Part shown: one piece after another, positions 49,556 through 55,848 of the stretch | How the letters are laid out: each line of letters starts with the position of its first letter | Position numbering within the stretch: position 1 is the stretch's first letter | Source of the DNA: Streptomyces sp. MH60 | GTDB lineage: Bacteria; Actinomycetota; Actinomycetes; Streptomycetales; Streptomycetaceae | Length of the DNA stretch: 58,263 nt | Assembly (NCBI RefSeq): GCF_002939385.1 | Contig: NZ_MULI01000045.1 | Location: 1-58,263 of the forward strand | Direction: 5' to 3' | The notes under the pieces: model-generated | The model's input: the letters and a program-made list of their open reading frames with translations, nothing else | Told to the model about the DNA's origin: nothing | Databases searched by the model: none | Position numbers and translations under genes: made by a program

Positions 49556-50416
49556 TTACGCGCCTGCCGCGGTCGCGGCGATGAAGTCCAACGAGTCCTC
49601 GGGCGAAAGGGCATGGATCAGAAGGGCGTTGAAGGCCTCGGTATAGGCCTCTAGGTCTTCTTTCCGTTCGAGGTGCAGGCTACTCGTCAAGTGGTCGAGA
49701 ACAACCACGTCCAGATCAGAAGTGCTCGAAAAAGAGAAGATTACGAAAGGGCCGGTCACACCGATGTGCGCCCCGGCGGCGAACGGCAGAACCTGGAGGT
49801 GAACATGGGGGAGCCGGGCGGCCTCGACCAGTCTGTCCAGTTGACGGGCCATCACCCCGGGCCCGCCCACCTCCCGGCGCAGCACCGCCTCGTCCAGGAC
49901 CGCGCTCAGCTCCAGGGGCGGCTCGCCGCGCAGCACGTCCTGGCGGGCCAGCCGGACCTCCACCAGCGTTTCCAGCCGTTCCGCCGGCATGCCGTCCACC
50001 GCGGCCCGGGTCACCGCGCGGGCGTACTCCGGGGTCTGGAGCAGGCCGGGCACCACCGTGGTCTCCAGGGTGCGCATCGCGCTGGCCTGCGACTCCAGGC
50101 TGATGAAGTCGCGGTAGGTCGGTGGCAGCACCCCGCGGTACGCGTGCCACCAGTGGTTGCGTCCCCCCGCGTCCTCGGAGCGTGCCAGCATCACCAGCAG
50201 CCCCCGCAGCTGCTCGTCGTCCACGCCGTAGACGTCCAGCAGTAACCGCACGTCGGCCGGTTTCACCCCGCTCGTCCCGGTCTCGATCCGGCTGACCTTC
50301 GACTGGTGCCAGCCCGCGAGCCGGGCCGCCTCGCCGCTGGTGATGCCCGCCGACATGCGCAGGGCGCGCAGTTCCGCGCCCAGCTTCCGGCGGCGCACCA
50401 CGGGACCGTGCTGCAT
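49556..50416 (-). CDS. XRE-family regulator with DUF5753 domain (WhiJ-type)
   Basis: This 286-residue protein starts ATG 50416. The N-terminal HTH is LRMSAGITSGEAARLAGWHQ followed by SKVSRIETGTSG. A DUF5753 domain fills the rest (FISLESQASAMRTLETTVVPGLLQTPEYARA, seen as TTVVPGLLQTPEYARA, and LHVQVLPF-type HVHLQVLPFAAGAH). Members form the DNA-binding part of WhiJ-like developmental regulators. The DUF397 gene follows, and an RsbW-like ATPase gene is divergent, completing the usual trio. Confidence 0.94.
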   Translation of the reverse strand: MQHGPVVRRRKLGAELRALRMSAGITSGEAARLAGWHQSKVSRIETGTSGVKPADVRLLLDVYGVDDEQLRGLLVMLARSEDAGGRNHWWHAYRGVLPPTYRDFISLESQASAMRTLETTVVPGLLQTPEYARAVTRAAVDGMPAERLETLVEVRLARQDVLRGEPPLELSAVLDEAVLRREVGGPGVMARQLDRLVEAARLPHVHLQVLPFAAGAHIGVTGPFVIFSFSSTSDLDVVVLDHLTSSLHLERKEDLEAYTEAFNALLIHALSPEDSLDFIAATAAGA

Positions 50417-50489
50417 GGGACAACTCCCTTACTCCCTATGAGCCGCCCAAATACGCTCTGCCGTCGCAGAGTTCACCGCTTCGAGCGAC

Positions 50490-50505
50490 AGATATATGCA
50501 TATCT
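50490..50505. promoter_or_regulatory. AGATAT-atgc-ATATCT dyad in divergent promoter region
   Basis: This perfect 6-bp inverted repeat with a 4-base spacer is strikingly AT-rich for this genome. It lies between the divergent XRE/DUF5753 gene (start 50416) and the RsbW-like gene (start 50633). It is a likely operator for the XRE regulator or contains promoter -10 elements. Confidence 0.5.
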
Positions 50506-50632
50506 TGGTGGATCGCCGCCCTTCGCGGGTCTGGTGATGGCAGTCTGGCGACGAAGCACCAGTCCGGGACCGTACTCGAACCATCCGCTCCGTGTCGGGC
50601 CTGCGGTCCCGTGAGAAAGGGACGACGTCGCC

Positions 50633-51145
50633 ATGGCAGACCATCTGGAAGCATCCGTCACTCTGCCGAGCGATCCCGCCTCGGTGGCCGCCGCGCGGAC
50701 CTATGTGGTCGGCACCCTGGCGGAATGGGGGCTGCCGGGCGACGCGGACCTGTCCGAGACCGTGCGGCTCATCGTCTCCGAACTGGCGACCAACGCGGTC
50801 CAGCACACGTTCGGGCAGTCGCCCACCTTCACGGTGGACCTCGCCCTCGACCGCGACGAGCGGCTGCGTCTCGGCGTCACCGACAGCCACCCGCGCTTCC
50901 CCAAGCGGCTGCCCGCCGCCGTCCAGCAGGACAACGGGCGGGGCATGGTGATCATCCGCTGGCTGGCCGCCGAGTGCGGCGGCAGGCTGCGGGTCCGGCC
51001 CACCCGCGAAGGCGGCAAGACCGTCTCCATCGAACTGCCCTGGACACCCCCGAGCGAGTCGGCGGCACCCGCGGGAGTGACGGCGGGGCAGAACGCCGTC
51101 ACTCCCGCGGGCGGGCTACTTGACCCGGCCGTACCAGACGCTTGA
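50633..51145 (+). CDS. RsbW-like ATP-binding protein (HATPase_c)
   Basis: This 170-residue GHKL-fold protein starts ATG 50633. The N box is IVSELATNAVQHTFG, the G1 box region VQQDNGRGMVIIRWLA, and a C-terminal GGKTVSIELPW strand follows. These lone HATPases act as anti-sigma/serine kinases in SpoIIAB/RsbW style and, in Streptomyces, accompany WhiJ-type regulators. The C-terminal about 30 residues are Ala/Gly/Pro-rich and are encoded by an 18-bp hairpin that probably ends the opposing transcript. The final 30 bases overlap the convergent NlpC/P60 gene. Confidence 0.92.
   Translation: MADHLEASVTLPSDPASVAAARTYVVGTLAEWGLPGDADLSETVRLIVSELATNAVQHTFGQSPTFTVDLALDRDERLRLGVTDSHPRFPKRLPAAVQQDNGRGMVIIRWLAAECGGRLRVRPTREGGKTVSIELPWTPPSESAAPAGVTAGQNAVTPAGGLLDPAVPDA
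51068..51111. terminator. 18-bp perfect hairpin inside the RsbW-like gene, terminator for NlpC/P60
   Basis: The 51068-51085 arm (starting CCCGCGGGAGTG) is the exact reverse complement of 51094-51111, with an 8-base loop. It lies 5 bases beyond the NlpC/P60 stop on the minus strand and inside the coding end of the convergent gene. A stem this long is unlikely by chance. Confidence 0.7.
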
Positions 51146-51589
51146 GGTCCAGATCTTCTGCAGCCGCACCACGTCCCCGGTCTTCGGAGCGTGCCAGAGT
51201 CTGCCCTTCCCGGCGTAGATGCCCACGTGGTAGACGCTCCGACCGGAGTGGAAGAACACGAGGTCACCCACTCTGCGACTCCTGGCGGAGATGTGGCGGG
51301 TCTTGTTGTACTGCTGCGCCGCGGTGCGTGGCAGCTTCTTGCCGGCCTTCTTGAACGAGTACAGCGTCAGGCCGGAGCAGTCGAACCGGTGGGGACCGGT
51401 GGCGCCCCAGCGGTACGGGGAACCCTTCTTGGAAGCGGCGATGTTGAGGGCCTTCGTCGCGTGGCTCGCCGCCGCCGCCTCGGAGGCGGCGCCGGGGACC
51501 ACGACGGAGCCGCCCACGGCGGCGAGAGTGAGGGCCGAGGCCGTACCGGCACGAGCCATCAGCGACGGGACACGATTGAGCGCGGACAT
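51116..51589 (-). CDS. Secreted NlpC/P60 peptidoglycan endopeptidase
   Basis: This 157-residue protein starts ATG 51589, with AAGGG upstream. Residues 1-40 are a Sec signal (MSALNRVPSLMARAGTASAL, Ala-rich, cleavage near SEAAAAS). The NlpC/P60 domain has Cys71 in RFDCSGLTLYSF, His121 in VYHVGIYAG and His133 in LWHAPKTGDVV. It cleaves D-Glu/meso-DAP type bonds in peptidoglycan. The 5' leader carries a ydaO-type c-di-AMP riboswitch, a known pattern for Streptomyces cell-wall hydrolases. Confidence 0.92.
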   Translation of the reverse strand: MSALNRVPSLMARAGTASALTLAAVGGSVVVPGAASEAAAASHATKALNIAASKKGSPYRWGATGPHRFDCSGLTLYSFKKAGKKLPRTAAQQYNKTRHISARSRRVGDLVFFHSGRSVYHVGIYAGKGRLWHAPKTGDVVRLQKIWTSSVWYGRVK

Positions 51590-51609
51590 GCGCAACCCTT
51601 CGTCAGCCG

Positions 51610-51765
51610 CCTGTGAAGGATGACCTGTCGGATTCGGGCTGGCGAAGTTGCCCGGCCGCACGAGTGCGGCTTCACCCCAAGGACCGCTCGGCCCGGCACC
51701 TCTCGCGGAGGCGGCCGTGCCGGCGACCCGTCGTGCTCGGGTCCTCCACTCCTGCCGATCCACTT
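51610..51765 (-). ncRNA. ydaO/yuaA (cyclic di-AMP) riboswitch
   Basis: On the minus strand the leader holds conserved elements in order: GGAGTGGAGGACCC, GGGGTGAAGCCGCAC, GGGCAACTTCGCC and GCCCGAATCCGACAGGTCA. These match the ydaO consensus as I know it, including the GGGGTGAA and CCGAA-CCGACAG signatures. It ends about 20-30 bases before the NlpC/P60 start. In Streptomyces this RNA senses c-di-AMP and turns off cell-wall hydrolase expression. Boundaries are approximate. Confidence 0.88.
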
Positions 51766-51769
51766 CCCT

Positions 51770-52146
51770 CGCGACCGGTCGTCCGGACGGCGGCAGGACT
51801 CGGCGTCCGCCCGGACCGCCCCGCCGCTGCGGCGGGGGCTTGTCGTCAGTCACGGATTCTCGTCCCGTCCGAAGGGAAAATCCCAACGGAACGTGCCCTT
51901 TGTGTTGTTACATCCCACTCACCCGTTCGGGTCGCCACCCCGTGTTCGACATGCCGCCGGGCACGGTGACGGGCCCGGGACCAGCGGCGGAGGGGTGCGT
52001 CGCACCGGCCGGGCGCGGGGGCGCCGCAACTTCGACCGGTCATGAATCGGAGGTGTCCCTACGCCGAAAGGCGGTACGCCGTTTGGTCCGTTTCGACCCG
52101 GCGCCGAGTCGGCCCCTGCGCCGAGTCGCAGTCGACGCGGGCCTCC
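51770..52146. other. Leader/promoter region without a visible gene
   Basis: No supported coding sequence lies here. A short strong hairpin at 51819-51837 (CCCCGCCG, loop CTG, CGGCGGGG) lies upstream of the riboswitch. The stretch 51840-51960 is lower in GC (for example TGTGTTGTTACATCCC) and probably holds the promoter of the NlpC/P60 transcript. Confidence 0.5.
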
Positions 52147-52455
52147 TCAACTCCCGGAGCGCGGCGGAAGGCCGACCCGTGCCGTCCGCCGCTCTCCGTC
52201 CAGCACCCGCAGCGCCCGGGCCAGGGTGGCGGCGTGCACCTCCGTCTCGCCGCGCCGGTGCATCAGCGCCAGCGCGTCACGCAGCGCCGCCGCCTTGCCG
52301 ACCAGCGCCTGGGCGGCCCGCAGCCCGCCGTAGGTGTGGCCGTCCCGCCCGGGGTTGATGCGTCCGAGCAGGTCGACGACGTCCAGATAGCGGTCGATGA
52401 CCTCGGCCTCGGCGCGGGTCAGGGCCGGCAGCGGGGGCAACTCGGGTGGCAGCAC
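52147..52455 (-). CDS. Small hypothetical protein coupled to the ClpP paralogue
   Basis: This 102-residue helical protein starts GTG 52455, with GAGGTGATC upstream inside the end of the clpP gene. It is soluble and Ala/Leu/Arg-rich, with RAEAEVIDRYLDVVDLLGRI and AALRDALALMHRRGETEVHAATLARALRVLDG. No known family is recognised; a chorismate-mutase-like helical bundle would be a guess. It starts 7 bases after the clpP stop, so the two are probably translated together and it could be an adaptor or partner of the ClpP paralogue. Confidence 0.65.
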   Translation of the reverse strand: MLPPELPPLPALTRAEAEVIDRYLDVVDLLGRINPGRDGHTYGGLRAAQALVGKAAALRDALALMHRRGETEVHAATLARALRVLDGERRTARVGLPPRSGS

Positions 52456-52462
52456 GGGCGGA

Positions 52463-53098
52463 TCACCTCGCGCCGGGCGAGGCGGGCGGGGTACCGCGGG
52501 CGGGCACGATCCGGTCCACCAGGCCGTACTCCACCGCCTGTCGGGCGTCGAGGACCGTTTCCCGCTCGATGTCCGCGGACACCTGCTCGGGGCTGCGGCC
52601 CGTGTGCCGTACGAGGATCTCCTCCAGGCGGGCGCGGATGCGGACCAACTCGTCGGCGTGGACGGCCAGGTCGCTCGCCTGCCCCTCCACCGGTGCGGTG
52701 AGCGCCGGCTGGTGGATCACCACCCGGGCGCCCGGCAGGACGGCGCGCTTGCCGGGGGTGCCCGCCGCCAGCAGCACCGCGGCGGACGGACCGGCCTGCC
52801 CGAGGCAGGTCGTCGCCACGTCGCAGGCGACGTAGCGCATCGTGTCGTAGATCGCCGTCATGGCGGTGAAGGAGCCGCCGGGCGAGTTGACGTAGAGCTC
52901 GATGTCCCGGTCCGGTGCCTGGTGCTCCAGGTACATGAACTGCGCCATCACGTCGTTCGCGGAGGTCTCGTCGACCGGTGTCCCGAGGAAGACGATCCGC
53001 TCCTGGAGCAGCTTGGAGTACGGGTCCGACGTCCGGGTCCCGGAACTCGTGCGTTCGGTGAACTCGGGCAGGACATGGCGGGCGGACGGTCGGGTCAT
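52463..53098 (-). CDS. ClpP protease paralogue with non-canonical catalytic triad
   Basis: This 211-residue protein starts ATG 53098. The ClpP fold is clear: RIVFLGTPVDETSANDVMAQ, YVNSPGGSFTAMTAIYDTM, VVIHQPALTAPVEGQASDLA and ARQAVEYGLVDRIV. Aligned without gaps to E. coli GQAASMGAF, this protein reads GQAGPSAAV, so the catalytic Ser is Pro104, with a Ser one residue later. His129 is kept. The catalytic Asp of ERDRF is Glu180 (ERETV). It may be a degenerate subunit acting in mixed rings. In S. coelicolor a clpP paralogue lies near this position, by recall. Confidence 0.92.
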   Translation of the reverse strand: MTRPSARHVLPEFTERTSSGTRTSDPYSKLLQERIVFLGTPVDETSANDVMAQFMYLEHQAPDRDIELYVNSPGGSFTAMTAIYDTMRYVACDVATTCLGQAGPSAAVLLAAGTPGKRAVLPGARVVIHQPALTAPVEGQASDLAVHADELVRIRARLEEILVRHTGRSPEQVSADIERETVLDARQAVEYGLVDRIVPARGTPPASPGAR

Positions 53099-53153
53099 GA
53101 CGAACCCCTCCTCGTGGCAGAGCCGTGTTCGGCTGCGCTCTCTCCGTAAAAAA

Positions 53154-53168
53154 CGTACAGGACGTACG
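53154..53168. promoter_or_regulatory. CGTAC-aggac-GTACG dyad between clpP paralogue and antitoxin gene
   Basis: This 5-bp inverted repeat is flanked by AAA and TTT one base further out. It lies in the 110-base region between the divergent clpP paralogue and phd-like genes, 40 bases before the latter's ATG. It is a plausible Phd-type operator. The motif ACGTAC is also directly repeated. Confidence 0.4.
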
Positions 53169-53208
53169 CTTTTCAGGAGTGGATTCGGCGGAACCGTAAG
53201 CTGGGGTC

Positions 53209-53490
53209 ATGGCCTACGAGATTCCGGTGACGCAAGCCAGGGCTGAGCTCGCCGACCTGATCAACCGGGTGGTGTACGGCGGCGAGCGCGTCGTCGTGAC
53301 GCGGCACGGCAAGCCTCTCGTCGCCCTCGTCTCCGCCTCCGACCTGGAGCGACTGGAAGAGGTCCAGGAGTCCCCGGAGGGTCGGGTGATCACCTCGGTC
53401 GCCGCGGTCCACGACCCGGCCGCCGCGCCACCCCGCGAGCACCAGCGCTTCGGCATTGCCGCGGAGCACCGGGGGCCGAACCCGTCCTAG
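53209..53490 (+). CDS. Phd/YefM-type antitoxin, no toxin partner
   Basis: This 93-residue protein starts ATG 53209. The Phd/YefM N-terminal fold is plain: YEIPVTQARAELADLINRVV, then ERVVVTRHGKPLVALVSASDLERLEE. The C-terminal about 40 residues, which would normally wrap a toxin, are Pro/Ala/Arg-rich and diverged. No RelE, Doc or PIN-type toxin gene follows; a decayed urease region does. It is probably an orphan regulator, maybe acting on the divergent clpP paralogue. Confidence 0.88.
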   Translation: MAYEIPVTQARAELADLINRVVYGGERVVVTRHGKPLVALVSASDLERLEEVQESPEGRVITSVAAVHDPAAAPPREHQRFGIAAEHRGPNPS

Positions 53491-53569
53491 GGCGGCCATG
53501 GGTCCGGGCGCGGGCATGCGGGAGGCCGCCGACGGCATCGGTACTCAATCGGTCGCAACCGGGTGAGCT

Positions 53570-54012
53570 GATCCAGCGGGACGCCTCGAGTTCGGCCGCG
53601 CCGCGGCGCACGGCAGGCGGCTGGACATCGCCGCCGGCACCGCCGTCCGGTTCTAGCCCGGCATCCCCGTCGACGTACCGCTGGTCCCCCTCGCGGACGC
53701 CCGTGTCGTCGTCGGTCTGCGTGGACCCCCCTTCGGCCTGAACGGGCGTCCTCGACCAGGAGCTGGCGTGCGGGCCCGGGGCGCCCGGCGGCTGGGACGG
53801 GCCCGCCGGGCCGGCGGGACACCGTGCGGTCGGTCGGTCGGCCGGCTGGTCGTCGTACGGCCCGGGTTCGCCACCGAACCGCCGGCGGCGCGCGCGTTCG
53901 AGGAGGGCGCGGCCGTCCTGCCGCTCGCCGGACCGGCCGCGCTGGTGACCGCCGTGGCACCGGCCGCGCCGTGGCTGCGGCGGCTGCTGGACAGGGTGCT
54001 GGCCTCGCTGGA
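53570..54012 (+). pseudogene. Urease operon remnant: ureB fragment joined to ureD C-terminal fragment
   Basis: In one frame, residues from 53585 read LEFGRAAAHGRRLDIAAGTA, then VRF, a TAG stop at 53654-53656, then PGIPVDVPLVPL. This is the LEFDRAAAxGxRLDIPAGTAVRFEPG region of urease beta, with the Glu codon turned into TAG. A TGA lies upstream at 53564. From about 53838 the same frame reads GRLVVVRPGFATEPPAARAF and PLAGPAALVTAVAP then LRRLLDRVL, resembling the UreD C-terminus. In S. coelicolor ureA-B-C-F-G-D precede tap (memory), so most of the operon has been deleted here. Confidence 0.75.
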
Positions 54013-54131
54013 CCGAGGTTCCCGTCGGCGAGTCGGCCGGAGGGTCCGCCGATCGAACGCCTTTCTCCGTTTATCGGATTGGCAAAGAAGTAGCACTGGC
54101 TCTGTTCTCAGGAATCCCACAGCCGCGAGGA

Positions 54132-54165
54132 TCCCCGTACTTGTCGCGAACACGTACGGGGAGGG
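54132..54165 (+). promoter_or_regulatory. Leader hairpin covering the tap ribosome binding site
   Basis: TCCCCGTAC (54132-54140) is the exact complement of GTACGGGGA (54154-54162), with a 13-base loop. The right arm includes most of GGGGAGGG (54158-54165), the Shine-Dalgarno of tap 4 bases before its TTG start. Folding would hide the site, so translation may be controlled. Confidence 0.5.
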
Positions 54166-54169
54166 CCAC

Positions 54170-55783
54170 TTGAGCACGAGCAGCATGCGGCGCAGGACGA
54201 CCGCGTTCGGCACGGCCGGAGCGCTGGTCACCGCCACGCTGATAGCCGGCGCCGTCTCGGCGCCCGCCGCGAGCGCCACCCCGGCCGACGGCCACGGGCA
54301 CGCGCGGGGCTGGGACCGGGAGGCGCGCGGTGCCGCCATCGCCGCCGCCCGCGCCTCCCGGGCCGGCATCGACTGGCAGGACTGCGCCGCCGACTGGAAC
54401 CTGCCGAAGCCCATCCAGTGCGGCTACGTCACGGTGCCGCTGGACTACGCCAAGCCGTTCGGCAAGCAGATCAAGCTCGCCGTCGACCGGATCGGCAACA
54501 CCGGCGCCAAGAGCGAGCGCCAGGGCGCGCTCGTCTACAACCCCGGCGGCCCCGGCGCCTCCGGCCTGCGCTTCCCGGCCCGCGTCACGAGCAAGAGCGC
54601 GGTGTGGGCCAAGACGGCCAAGGCCTACGACTTCGTCGGCTTCGACCCGCGCGGCGTCGGCCATTCCGCGCCCATCTCCTGCGTCGACCCGCAGGAGTTC
54701 GTCAAGGCGCCCAAGGCCGACCCCGTGCCCGGCTCGGAGGCGGACAAGCTCGCCCAGCGCAAGCTCGCCCGCGAGTACGCCGAGGGCTGCCTCGAACGCA
54801 GCGGCGACATGCTCCCGCACATGACCACGCCGAACACCGCGCGCGACCTCGACGTCATCCGCGCCGCGCTCGGCGAGAAGAAGCTCAACTACCTCGGCGT
54901 CTCCTACGGCACCTACCTCGGCGCCGTCTACGGCACCCTCTTCCCGGGCCACGTCCGCCGCATGGTCGTCGACAGCGTCGTCAACCCGTCCCGCGACAAG
55001 ATCTGGTACCAGGCCAACCTGGACCAGGACGTCGCCTTCGAGGGCCGCTGGAAGGACTGGCAGGACTGGGTGGCCGCGAACGACGCCGCCTACCACCTCG
55101 GCGACACCCGCGCCGAGGTCCAGGACCAGTGGCTGAAGCTGCGCGCCACCGCCGCGAAGGAGCCGCTGGGCGGCGTCGTCGGACCGGCCGAGCTGATCTC
55201 CTTCTTCCAGAGCGCCCCGTACTACGACTCCGCCTGGGCGCCGACCGCCGAGATCTTCAGCAAGTACGTCGCCGGTGACACCCAGGCCCTCGTCGACGCC
55301 GCCGCACCCGACCTGTCCGACACGGCGGGCAACGCCTCCGCGGAGAACGGCAACGCCGTCTACACGGCCGTCGAGTGCACCGACGCCAAGTGGCCCACCG
55401 ACTGGAACACCTGGGACCGGGACAACACCCGGCTGCACCGCGACCACCCGTTCATGACCTGGGCCAACGCCTGGATGAACCTGCCCTGCGCCACCTGGCC
55501 GGTCAAGCAGCAGACCCCGCCGGACGTCAAGACCGGCAAGGGACTCCCGCCGGTGCTGATCGTCCAGTCCGAACGCGACGCGGCCACCCCGTACGAGGGC
55601 GCCGTCGAACTGCACCAGCGGTTCGAGGGCTCCCGGCTCATCACCGAGCGGGACGCCGGTTCGCACGGCGTCACCGGGCTGGTCAACCCGTGCGTCAACG
55701 ACCGGGTCGACACCTACCTGCTCACCGGCAAGGTGGACGCCCGCGACGTGACCTGCGCGCCGCACGCCACGCCCACGCCGTAA
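54170..55783 (+). CDS. tap: Secreted tripeptidyl aminopeptidase
   Basis: This 537-residue protein starts TTG 54170, after GGGGAGGG; ATG 54185 is an alternative. It has a Sec-type signal (MRRRTTAFGTAGALVTATLI to SAPAASA), then a propeptide. The mature alpha/beta hydrolase has the oxyanion segment VYNPGGPGASGLRF, nucleophile Ser245 in LGVSYGTYLG, Asp in SERDAATPYEG and His in DAGSHGVTGL. Length and sequence match S. lividans Tap closely from memory. It removes N-terminal tripeptides from proteins outside the cell. The upstream frame is open into urease remnants, so a database start may be wrong. Confidence 0.96.
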   Translation: MSTSSMRRRTTAFGTAGALVTATLIAGAVSAPAASATPADGHGHARGWDREARGAAIAAARASRAGIDWQDCAADWNLPKPIQCGYVTVPLDYAKPFGKQIKLAVDRIGNTGAKSERQGALVYNPGGPGASGLRFPARVTSKSAVWAKTAKAYDFVGFDPRGVGHSAPISCVDPQEFVKAPKADPVPGSEADKLAQRKLAREYAEGCLERSGDMLPHMTTPNTARDLDVIRAALGEKKLNYLGVSYGTYLGAVYGTLFPGHVRRMVVDSVVNPSRDKIWYQANLDQDVAFEGRWKDWQDWVAANDAAYHLGDTRAEVQDQWLKLRATAAKEPLGGVVGPAELISFFQSAPYYDSAWAPTAEIFSKYVAGDTQALVDAAAPDLSDTAGNASAENGNAVYTAVECTDAKWPTDWNTWDRDNTRLHRDHPFMTWANAWMNLPCATWPVKQQTPPDVKTGKGLPPVLIVQSERDAATPYEGAVELHQRFEGSRLITERDAGSHGVTGLVNPCVNDRVDTYLLTGKVDARDVTCAPHATPTP

Positions 55784-55802
55784 CCCGGCGGACGGACAGG
55801 GA

Positions 55803-55839
55803 GGGAGGGGGCGACCGGTCGGACCGGTCGCCCCCTCCC
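55803..55839. terminator. 18-bp perfect inverted repeat between convergent genes
   Basis: The arm 55803-55820 (ending GCGACCGGTC) is the exact complement of 55822-55839, with only one base between. It lies 19 bases after the tap stop and 9 bases after the stop of the convergent epimerase gene. It is a bidirectional terminator. Confidence 0.85.
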
Positions 55840-55848
55840 GGCAGGCCG

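Noticed and set aside
53099..53160. TTCGGCTGCGCTC as a possible ClgR box for the clpP paralogue
   Set aside because: It does not fit the CGC-N5-GCG core I remember for ClgR.
53768..54169. N-terminal extension of tap from an upstream in-frame ATG
   Set aside because: The extension reads as UreD-like remnant, not tap. A signal peptide begins right after the TTG at 54170, and the resulting 537 residues match known Tap.
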